In this document: positions 1 through 6,353 of the stretch, piece after piece
Numbering within the stretch: position 1 is the stretch's first letter
How the letters are laid out: the number at the start of each line of letters is the position of its first letter
Assembly (NCBI GenBank): GCA_017960525.1
Contig: JAGCZA010000059.1
Location: forward strand, 1-32,618
From: Prevotella sp.
Lineage (GTDB): Bacteria > Bacteroidota > Bacteroidia > Bacteroidales > Bacteroidaceae
Length of the DNA: 32,618 bases
Direction of reading: 5' to 3'
Made by a program: the position numbers and the translations under genes
The notes under the pieces: model-generated
Told to the model about the DNA's origin: nothing
Databases searched by the model: none
The model's input: the letters and a program-made list of their open reading frames with translations, nothing else

Positions 1-1136
1 ACGGCGAAAAGCCCGACTGGAACGGCCTTTCCAGGCTGCAGAAGCGCTTTATGAAGTGGTTCAACAAAGAGCGCACGAAGACGCTTCTCACATTCCCCGT
101 GGAAACGATGGCGCTGCTCACCGACAAGGACGGCAACTGCCTGGACAAGGAGTGGGGAGAGTTCACCGCTGAAATGTACAGCGAGGGCCACTCGTTCTTC
201 ACCTATATGAGCGACAACGCCGACTCGCTGTCCTCCTGCTGCCGCCTGCGCAACGAGATTACGGACAACGGCTTCTCATACACGCTTGGTGCCGGCGGCG
301 TCAGTACAGGCTCGAAGAGTGTGCTCACCATCAACCTGAACCGCTGCATACAGTATGCCGTGAACCACAAGATGCCCTATCTGCAATATCTTGGAAACGT
401 CATAGACTTGTGCCACAAGGTTCAGTTGGCCTACAACGAGAACCTCAAGGACTTGCAGCAGCACGGTATGCTGCCACTGTTCGACGCTGGCTACATCAAC
501 ATCAGCCGCCAGTACCTCACCATCGGCATCAACGGACTGGTGGAAGCCGCCGAGTTTATGGGCCTGAAGATTACGCCCAACGACGACTATCTGCACTTCG
601 TACAGGGCATCCTTGGACTTATTGAGAAGTACAACAAGCAGTACCGCACTAAAGACGTGATGTTCAACTGCGAGATGATTCCTGCAGAGAACGTTGGTGT
701 GAAGCACGCCAAGTGGGATCGTGAGGACGGCTACTTCGTGCCACGCGACTGCTACAACTCTTATTTCTATGTGGTGGAAGACGACTCGCTGACCATTCTC
801 GACAAGTTCAAACTGCACGGCGCCCCCTACATCGAGCACCTGACTGGCGGCTCTGCCTTGCATATGAACTTGGAGGAGCACCTGTCGAAGGAGCAGTACA
901 TGAAACTGCTGCAAGTGGCTGCAAAAGAGGGCTGTAACTACTTCACGTTCAATATTCCCAACACCGTCTGCAACGACTGCGGCCATATTGACAAACGCTA
1001 CCTGAAGGAGTGCCCCAAATGCCATTCGCACAACATCGACTATATGACTCGCATCATCGGCTACCTGAAGCGTGTCAGCAACTTCTCGCAAGCCCGCCAG
1101 GAGGAGGCTGCACGCCGCTACTACGCTATCGCGTGA
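1..1136 (+). CDS. nrdD: Anaerobic ribonucleoside-triphosphate reductase, C-terminal part (partial at left edge)
   Basis: This is the class III ribonucleotide reductase that makes dNTPs without oxygen through a glycyl radical. The frame is open from base 3 to the TGA at 1134-1136, so the N-terminal part lies outside the window; about 377 residues are visible, roughly half of a usual NrdD. Visible hallmarks are an SSCCRL segment near base 230, a four-cysteine zinc site (CNDC near 970 and CPKC near 1015), and the glycyl-radical motif RIIGYL, whose Gly codon is at 1059-1061, 25 residues from the end. The next gene, nrdG, starts one base after the stop, the usual pairing of reductase and activase. 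The ATG at 51 is internal, because the frame continues upstream of it. Confidence 0.96.
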   Translation, partial: GEKPDWNGLSRLQKRFMKWFNKERTKTLLTFPVETMALLTDKDGNCLDKEWGEFTAEMYSEGHSFFTYMSDNADSLSSCCRLRNEITDNGFSYTLGAGGVSTGSKSVLTINLNRCIQYAVNHKMPYLQYLGNVIDLCHKVQLAYNENLKDLQQHGMLPLFDAGYINISRQYLTIGINGLVEAAEFMGLKITPNDDYLHFVQGILGLIEKYNKQYRTKDVMFNCEMIPAENVGVKHAKWDREDGYFVPRDCYNSYFYVVEDDSLTILDKFKLHGAPYIEHLTGGSALHMNLEEHLSKEQYMKLLQVAAKEGCNYFTFNIPNTVCNDCGHIDKRYLKECPKCHSHNIDYMTRIIGYLKRVSNFSQARQEEAARRYYAIA

Positions 1137-1137
1137 T

Positions 1138-1629
1138 ATGCTGAAATATGTCAATACTGGCATAGTCTTCCAGGAGATTCCTGACGAGGTGACCCTGGCT
1201 ATCAACATCTCAGGATGCCCTTGCCGCTGTCCGGGATGCCATAGCCGTTACCTGTGGGAGGACATCGGATTGCCCTTGGACGCTGCCGCGCTGGATGATT
1301 TCGTCTGCGAATACGGACAAGACATCACCTGCATTGCCTTTATGGGCGGCGACAGCGATCCAAAGAGCATCAATCTGCTGGCCCAGTATCTGCACGAGGA
1401 GCATCCAGAGTTTCGTGTGGCCTGGTATAGTGGGCGGCTCCGTGTACCGTCTATGGTGTGCAAGACCGACTTTGACTATATAAAGATCGGTCCATACATC
1501 AGGCATCTGGGACCCCTCAACCAGCCCACGACCAACCAAAGACTCTACAGGAAAAAGGAAAGTGGTGGCTTTGAAGACATCACATTCAGGTTCTGGAGAA
1601 CACTTCCCGAAGAGGTTAAAAAATCATAA
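1138..1629 (+). CDS. nrdG: Anaerobic ribonucleotide reductase-activating protein (radical SAM)
   Basis: A 163-residue radical-SAM activase that generates the glycyl radical on NrdD using a 4Fe-4S cluster and S-adenosylmethionine. The cluster motif CxxxCxxC is seen as Cys27, Cys31 and Cys34 (GCPCRCPGC). A GGD segment follows near residue 77 (FMGGDS), as in this family. Length is close to the usual ~155 residues. I chose the ATG at 1138 over the in-frame ATG at 1072: the protein then begins MLKYVNTG as expected, and the longer version would overlap the nrdD end by 65 bases with an unrelated Arg/Ala-rich N-terminus. One base separates it from nrdD, so translational coupling is likely. Confidence 0.95.
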   Translation: MLKYVNTGIVFQEIPDEVTLAINISGCPCRCPGCHSRYLWEDIGLPLDAAALDDFVCEYGQDITCIAFMGGDSDPKSINLLAQYLHEEHPEFRVAWYSGRLRVPSMVCKTDFDYIKIGPYIRHLGPLNQPTTNQRLYRKKESGGFEDITFRFWRTLPEEVKKS

Positions 1630-1678
1630 ATAAAGGAATAAAAACCAAATCAAGTGGCCGAAACCTCCAGAAATGGGT

Positions 1679-1686
1679 TATCTTTG
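1679..1686 (+). promoter_or_regulatory. Probable -7 box upstream of rhaD
   Basis: TATCTTTG matches the Bacteroidota -7 consensus TAnnTTTG and lies 35 bases before the rhaD start. No convincing TTTG is visible about 19-20 bases upstream (GTGG at 1654-1657 is the nearest), so the -33 element is weak. It probably drives rhaD - kdgK - DUF4177 - eda separately from nrdDG. Confidence 0.6.
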
Positions 1687-1721
1687 CATTTGAATATCTG
1701 ATAAACCAATATTTTAAGACT

Positions 1722-2531
1722 ATGAAGAGTATTTTGGATGCACGCCCCGCCTTGAAGGCTGAAGTCGAGAAGATAGCCGAGGTGGCTGGGTATCTGTGGC
1801 AGAATGGTTGGGCCGAGCGCAATGGCGGCAATATCACAGTAAATGTTACGGAATTCGTTGACGATGAAATCAGACAAATGCCGGCCATCAGCGAGGTGAA
1901 GCAGATTGGCATTACACTTCCCAAGTTGAAAGGTTGTTATTTCTATTGCAAAGGCACAGGAAAACGTATGCGCGACCTGGCCCGTTGGCCTATGGACAAT
2001 GGTTCCATCATCCGCATCCTGGACGACTGCGCCAGTTATGTCATCATTGCCGACAATCCTGTGCTGCCTACCAGCGAACTGCCCAGTCATCTGATAGTGC
2101 ATGCTCGTCAGATTGAGACGGGTTGCGGCTACAAGGCAACCGTCCATACTCATCCCATAGAGTTGGTGGCCATGAGCCACAAGAGGGAGTTCCTGGGCAA
2201 GGATGTGCTCACACGCATACTTTGGTCGATGATCCCCGAGACAAAGGCTTTCTGCCCGTTAGGACTGGGAATCGTGCCTTACACCTTGCCAGGCTCCAAC
2301 GAGTTGGCCGAGGCAACGCTCAAGGAACTTGAGGACTACGATGTGGTAATGTGGGAGAAGCATGGCGTGTTTGCCAAGGGCAAGGACGTGATGGACGCCT
2401 TCGACCAGATTGATGTGCTCTCGAAGAGTGCGAAGATTTATATCGACGCCAAGTGCATGGGCTTTGAACCCGAAGGAATGAGCGACGAGCAGATGAAGGA
2501 AATGACACGTGCGTTCAATCTGCCACGTTGA
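1722..2531 (+). CDS. rhaD: Rhamnulose-1-phosphate aldolase
   Basis: A 269-residue class II, zinc-dependent aldolase that splits L-rhamnulose-1-phosphate into dihydroxyacetone phosphate and L-lactaldehyde in the cytoplasm. By recalled alignment to the E. coli enzyme (274 aa), the catalytic acid is Glu119 (PTSEL) and the zinc ligands are His142 and His144 (HTHP) and His214 (WEKHGVF). The GWAERNGGNIT segment near residues 29-39 and the GTGKRMR phosphate-binding segment near 78-84 also fit. It heads an operon with kdgK and eda, 43 bases before kdgK. Co-location of a rhamnose enzyme with ketodeoxygluconate enzymes suggests use of pectin-derived rhamnose and galacturonate; that role is inferred. 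No rhaA or rhaB is visible in the window. Confidence 0.93.
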   Translation: MKSILDARPALKAEVEKIAEVAGYLWQNGWAERNGGNITVNVTEFVDDEIRQMPAISEVKQIGITLPKLKGCYFYCKGTGKRMRDLARWPMDNGSIIRILDDCASYVIIADNPVLPTSELPSHLIVHARQIETGCGYKATVHTHPIELVAMSHKREFLGKDVLTRILWSMIPETKAFCPLGLGIVPYTLPGSNELAEATLKELEDYDVVMWEKHGVFAKGKDVMDAFDQIDVLSKSAKIYIDAKCMGFEPEGMSDEQMKEMTRAFNLPR

Positions 2532-2574
2532 TGAAAGACAATTACTAACTCATATAACCAAATACTTTTAAACA

Positions 2575-3597
2575 ATGGCAAAGATTGTAACATTAGGCGA
2601 AATCATGCTTCGCCTGTCGCCGCAAGGCAACGACCGTTTTATTCAGAGTGAGTCATTCCGCATCATCCCTGGTGGCGGCGAGGCCAATGTGGCTATCTCA
2701 GTAGCCAACTATGGCCATGAGGCTTACTTCGTGTCCAAACTGCCGAAGCACGAGATTGGACAGATTGCCGTAAACGCCCTGCGCCGCTATGGCGTGGACA
2801 CTCGCTTTATCGCCCGTGGTGGCGACCGCGTGGGTCTTTACTATGCAGAAACAGGTGCCTCGATGCGCCCTTCGAAAGTGATTTACGACCGCGCCCATAG
2901 TTCCATTGCCGAGGCCGATCCCCAGGATTTCGACTTCGATGCGATTATGGAGGGAGCCGCCTGGTTCCATTGGAGCGGCATCACCCCCGCCATCAGCGAC
3001 AAGGCTGCCGAACTGACCCGTCTGGCCTGCGAGGCTGCCAAGCGTCACGGCGTGACCGTCTCTGTCGACCTGAATTTCCGCAAGAAACTGTGGACTTCCG
3101 AGAAAGCCATCAGCATTATGCGCCCATTGATGAAATATGTGGATGTGTGCATTGGCAATGAGGAAGATGCAGAACTTTGCCTCGGCTTCAAGCCCGATGC
3201 CGACGTTGAGGGAGGCCAGACCGATGCTTCCGGCTACGAGGGCATCTTCAAGCAGATGATGCAGGAATTCGGCTTCAAGTATGTCGTTTCCACACTCCGT
3301 GAAAGTTACTCGGCTACGTTCAACGGCTGGAAGGCCCTCATCTACGACGGCAAGGATTTCTACCAGTCGAAGCGCTACGAAATCAATCCCATCATCGACC
3401 GCGTGGGAGGTGGCGACTCTTTCTCTGGTGGACTGATTCACGGTCTGCTCACTAAGGAGACACAGGGCGAGGCTCTTGAGTTTGCCGTGGCTGCCAGTGC
3501 TCTGAAGCACACCATCAATGGCGACTTCAACCTGGTGACTGTTGCCGAGGTGGAGGCTCTTGCTGGCGGTAGTGCCAACGGGCGTGTGCAACGCTGA
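2575..3597 (+). CDS. kdgK: 2-keto-3-deoxygluconate kinase, PfkB family
   Basis: A 340-residue PfkB/ribokinase-type sugar kinase. The predicted reaction is ATP-dependent phosphorylation of 2-keto-3-deoxygluconate to KDPG. The N-terminal substrate loop PGGGEANVA (residues 32-40) and the C-terminal PfkB signature DRVGGGDSFSGG (275-286, catalytic base Asp281) are intact. PfkB proteins can be hard to assign from sequence alone, but the eda aldolase two genes downstream uses exactly the product of this reaction, which makes KDG kinase the best call. It follows rhaD by 43 bases in the same operon. Confidence 0.9.
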   Translation: MAKIVTLGEIMLRLSPQGNDRFIQSESFRIIPGGGEANVAISVANYGHEAYFVSKLPKHEIGQIAVNALRRYGVDTRFIARGGDRVGLYYAETGASMRPSKVIYDRAHSSIAEADPQDFDFDAIMEGAAWFHWSGITPAISDKAAELTRLACEAAKRHGVTVSVDLNFRKKLWTSEKAISIMRPLMKYVDVCIGNEEDAELCLGFKPDADVEGGQTDASGYEGIFKQMMQEFGFKYVVSTLRESYSATFNGWKALIYDGKDFYQSKRYEINPIIDRVGGGDSFSGGLIHGLLTKETQGEALEFAVAASALKHTINGDFNLVTVAEVEALAGGSANGRVQR

Positions 3598-3616
3598 TAT
3601 ACTCGTGCAGTTGTTT

Positions 3617-3754
3617 ATGAAACATTTTGAATACAAGGTGGTAAATCGCCTCATTGGTGTAGAAAAAAGACTGAACGAGTTAGGCTTTGAAGGCTGGGAA
3701 TTGGTTGCAGCCGATCAGGGCAAATACATCTTCAAACGTGAATATAAGGAATAG
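3617..3754 (+). CDS. Small DUF4177-like protein
   Basis: A 45-residue protein starting at ATG 3617, between kdgK and eda and only 8 bases before eda. The sequence begins MKHFEYKVV and contains [12 protein letters not shown] followed by YIFKRE. This is the pattern I know from DUF4177 proteins: a short beta strand, a helix ending in GWELV, and a final strand ending in a KR-type tail. Function is unknown. An upstream in-frame ATG at 3542 would give 70 residues, but that extension lies inside kdgK in another frame and has no family similarity. The position inside a tight metabolic operon implies co-expression with the KDG pathway. Confidence 0.75.
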   Translation: MKHFEYKVVNRLIGVEKRLNELGFEGWELVAADQGKYIFKREYKE

Positions 3755-3762
3755 ACGAAAAC

Positions 3763-4431
3763 ATGGCAAAATTCGATAAATTAGCAGTAATGAAGAAGAT
3801 TGGCGATACTGGTATGGTGCCCGTCTTCTATCACAAAGACCTTGAAACTTGCAAGAACGTTGTCAAGGCATGTTATGAGGGAGGTGTCCGAGCATTCGAG
3901 TTTACTAACCGTGGCGACTTCGCCCACGAAATTTTCGGCGAACTGGTGAAGTGGGCCGACAAGGAGTGTCCCGAACTGGCTCTCGGTGTTGGCTCAGTGG
4001 TCGATGCCCCTACGGCATCCCTTTACATCCAACTGGGTGCCTGCTTTGTGGTGGGTCCCCTGTTCAACCCCGACATCGCCCCTGTGTGCAACCGCCGCTT
4101 GGTGCCCTACTGCCCGGGCTGTATGACTGTCAGCGAAATAGGCAAGGCACAGGAATTGGGATGCGACCTGACGAAGGTATTCCCCGGCGACGTGGTTGGC
4201 CCGAATATGGTGAAGGGCCTGAAGGCTCCGATGCCGTGGTCGAAGATAATGGTCACTGGCGGCGTGGCTCCTGAAGAGGAGAACCTGAAGTCGTGGTTTA
4301 AGGCCGGCGTGTTCTGCGTTGGCATGGGCTCAAAGTTGTTCCCCAGCGACAAGGTAAAGGCAGGCGACTGGCAGTATGTCACCGACAAGTGCCGCGAGGC
4401 CCTCGGTTATGTTGCCAAGGCCCGCGCATAG
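3763..4431 (+). CDS. eda: KDPG / KHG aldolase
   Basis: A 222-residue class I aldolase that cleaves 2-keto-3-deoxy-6-phosphogluconate to pyruvate and glyceraldehyde-3-phosphate. Expected active-site residues are visible: Glu46 in FEFTNR, and the Schiff-base Lys138 in LTKVFPGD. The PGCMTVSEI segment (118-126) and the phosphate-binding VTGGV (164-168) also match. It is the last gene of the rhaD - kdgK operon, and a hairpin follows 17 bases after its stop. Together with kdgK it feeds uronate-derived carbon into glycolysis. Confidence 0.95.
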   Translation: MAKFDKLAVMKKIGDTGMVPVFYHKDLETCKNVVKACYEGGVRAFEFTNRGDFAHEIFGELVKWADKECPELALGVGSVVDAPTASLYIQLGACFVVGPLFNPDIAPVCNRRLVPYCPGCMTVSEIGKAQELGCDLTKVFPGDVVGPNMVKGLKAPMPWSKIMVTGGVAPEEENLKSWFKAGVFCVGMGSKLFPSDKVKAGDWQYVTDKCREALGYVAKARA

Positions 4432-4448
4432 CCAAGTGCTAATAAAGT

Positions 4449-4493
4449 GGGAAGCGTCCTTTGCACCTATTTAAAGGAGCAGGGACGCTTTCC
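4449..4493. terminator. Hairpin between convergent eda and asnB operons
   Basis: The arms at 4449-4459 and 4483-4493 pair over 11 bp (GGGAAGCGTCC with GGACGCTTTCC, one G-U pair). The loop is 23 nt. The plus strand continues with a weak T-rich tract (TGTTTGT). It sits between two converging genes and probably ends eda transcription, perhaps in both directions. Confidence 0.65.
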
Positions 4494-4601
4494 TGTTTGT
4501 ATGCTGGGCGTGCATTGCTATAGTCCTCCGGCTTCCTGCGGACTTTGGAATTGACGAATGTCGAGAGGATGTACAAGTACGATAGAGGTAGATATCAATA
4601 G

Positions 4602-4672
4602 ACTTTCATACACGTCTTTGAGGGTGCTTAATAGTCTTTGCCGTCAGTATGCACTTTCATGCACGCCTTTGA
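4602..4672. repeat. Direct repeat at the 3' end of asnB
   Basis: A 20-base sequence occurs at 4602-4621 and 4653-4672, 51 bases apart, with 18 of 20 positions identical (shared ACTTTCAT.CACG.CTTTGA). The second copy encodes the VKGVHES end of AsnB on the minus strand; the first lies just beyond its stop codon. It looks like a small local duplication. Confidence 0.55.
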
Positions 4673-6308
4673 CAGCACGGCCACTGGGGTCATTCAGGCC
4701 TTTGAAGGCGGCATCCCATTCGAGGGCAATGGCGGTGCTGCAGGCAACAGAGGCTTCGGAGGGGACGCTGCGAGCGGCCGAGTCGCTGGGAAAATGCTCG
4801 GCGAAGATGCTGCGATAGTAGTATTCCTCTTTGTTCTTTGGCGGGTTGATGGGGAAACGCTCGGCAGCATGAGCCATCTGTTCATCACTAACCGCAGCCG
4901 TCGTTACGGCCTTCAGGGTATCAATCCAGGAGTAGCCTACACCATCACTAAACTGCTCTTTCTGCCGCCAGGCCACTTCGGCTGGCAGCATGTCGGCAAA
5001 GGCTTCGCGAACAATCTTTTTTTCCATCGTCTGCCCCGGACACATCTTGGCCTCGGGATTGGTTCGCATGGCAACATCCAAAAAGTCCTTGTCGAGGAAT
5101 GGCACACGGCCCTCTACACCCCAGGCAGACAGACTCTTGTTGGCACGGAGGCAGTCGTAGAGATAGAGCTTGCCTAATTTGCGGACGGTCTCTTCGTGGA
5201 AGGCCTTGGCATCAGGGGCTTTGTGGAAGTAGAGGTAACCGCCGAAAATCTCGTCGGCACCCTCACCGCTGAGCACCATCTTGATACCCATCGACTTGAT
5301 GACACGAGCCAGCAGGTACATCGGCGTAGAGGCGCGGACAGTAGTTACATCATAGGTCTCGATGAAATAGATGACATCGCGGATGGCATCCAGTCCTTCC
5401 TGAATGGTGTAGTTGATTTCGTGGTGTACGGTGCCGATATGGTCGGCCACCATCTTGGCCTTAGCCAAATCGGGAGCACCTTTCAGCCCTACGGCAAAGG
5501 AATGTAAACGGGGCCAATAAGCCTTGGTCTTCGAATCGTCCTCGATGCGATGCTCCGAGAACTTTTCAGCGATGGCAGAGATGACTGAGGAATCGAGACC
5601 GCCAGAGAGTAGTACGCCGTATGGCACGTCGGACATCAGCTGACGCTTGACGGCAGCGGTCAGTCCGTCGCGGATGGCAGAGACAGAGGCCGCATTGTCC
5701 TTCACGGCATCGTACTGCATCCAGTCACGACGGTAGTACCACTTTATACCAGGCGACACGCTCCAATAATAATGGCCTGGCAGGAAAGGCTCATAGCGTT
5801 CACATTGTTCTTCGAGGGCTTTCAGTTCAGAGGCGACATACACGGTGCCGTCGCTATCAAAACCGATATAAAGAGGTATCACGCCGATGGGGTCGCGGGC
5901 TATCAGGAACTCGTCACGTTCCTCGTCGTAGAGGGCAAAGGCAAAGATGCCGTTAAGGTCTTCGAGGAAATTGATGCCCTTCTCACGATAGAGCGCAAGG
6001 ATAACTTCGCAGTCAGACCCTGTCTGAAACTCGTACTGTCCTGCGTAACGGCGACGAATTTCCTGGTGGTTATAGATCTCGCCATTCACAGCCAACACCT
6101 GCTTACGGTCTGGCGAATACAATGGTTGTCCGCCACTCTCGGGGTCGACGATGCTCAATCGTTCGTGAGCCAGGATGGCGCTACCACCACAGTATATTCC
6201 ACTCCAGTCAGGTCCGCGATGACGGATTTTCTGACTCATTTTTAACGCTTTCTGACGAAGAGCCTGTGTCTGCTCTTTAACATTCAATATTGCTACGATT
6301 CCACACAT
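4644..6308 (-). CDS. asnB: Asparagine synthetase B (glutamine-hydrolysing)
   Basis: A 554-residue cytoplasmic enzyme that makes asparagine from aspartate, ATP and glutamine. The N-terminal Ntn glutaminase domain begins MCGIVAIL, with Cys2 as nucleophile, and includes the RHRGPDWSG loop near residues 29-37. The C-terminal synthetase domain has the pyrophosphate loop SGGLDSS at 235-241. The end (DPSGRAVKGVHESAY) and the length match E. coli AsnB closely as I recall it. It lies 45 bases downstream of carA/carB on the same strand, separated only by AT-rich GTAAATCG-type repeats, so it is probably co-transcribed. Confidence 0.96.
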   Translation of the reverse strand: MCGIVAILNVKEQTQALRQKALKMSQKIRHRGPDWSGIYCGGSAILAHERLSIVDPESGGQPLYSPDRKQVLAVNGEIYNHQEIRRRYAGQYEFQTGSDCEVILALYREKGINFLEDLNGIFAFALYDEERDEFLIARDPIGVIPLYIGFDSDGTVYVASELKALEEQCERYEPFLPGHYYWSVSPGIKWYYRRDWMQYDAVKDNAASVSAIRDGLTAAVKRQLMSDVPYGVLLSGGLDSSVISAIAEKFSEHRIEDDSKTKAYWPRLHSFAVGLKGAPDLAKAKMVADHIGTVHHEINYTIQEGLDAIRDVIYFIETYDVTTVRASTPMYLLARVIKSMGIKMVLSGEGADEIFGGYLYFHKAPDAKAFHEETVRKLGKLYLYDCLRANKSLSAWGVEGRVPFLDKDFLDVAMRTNPEAKMCPGQTMEKKIVREAFADMLPAEVAWRQKEQFSDGVGYSWIDTLKAVTTAAVSDEQMAHAAERFPINPPKNKEEYYYRSIFAEHFPSDSAARSVPSEASVACSTAIALEWDAAFKGLNDPSGRAVKGVHESAY

Positions 6309-6353
6309 AACTTTATTTACGATTTACGGATTTTCGATTTACGGGTTTTCGAT
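6309..6353. repeat. AT-rich GTAAATCG-type spacer repeat between carA/carB and asnB
   Basis: The whole 45-base spacer consists of near-repeats of CGATTTAC and GATTTTCG. The same wording recurs between gltB and gltD and between dapF and dapL in this window, always in an intra-operon spacer just before a start codon. Confidence 0.6.

Noticed and set aside
1072-1137. Upstream ATG as nrdG start
   Set aside because: It adds an Arg/Ala-rich stretch overlapping nrdD; ATG 1138 gives the expected N-terminus.
276-1208. 310-codon minus-strand frame opposite nrdD
   Set aside because: Antisense shadow of nrdD; Val/Leu-rich and without motifs.
2698-3654. 318-codon minus-strand frame opposite kdgK
   Set aside because: It is an antisense shadow of a clear kdgK with intact motifs; no family resemblance.
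4602-4672. Repeat at the asnB end considered as an attachment site
   Set aside because: The copies are only 51 bases apart with no mobile gene near; it looks like a small local duplication.
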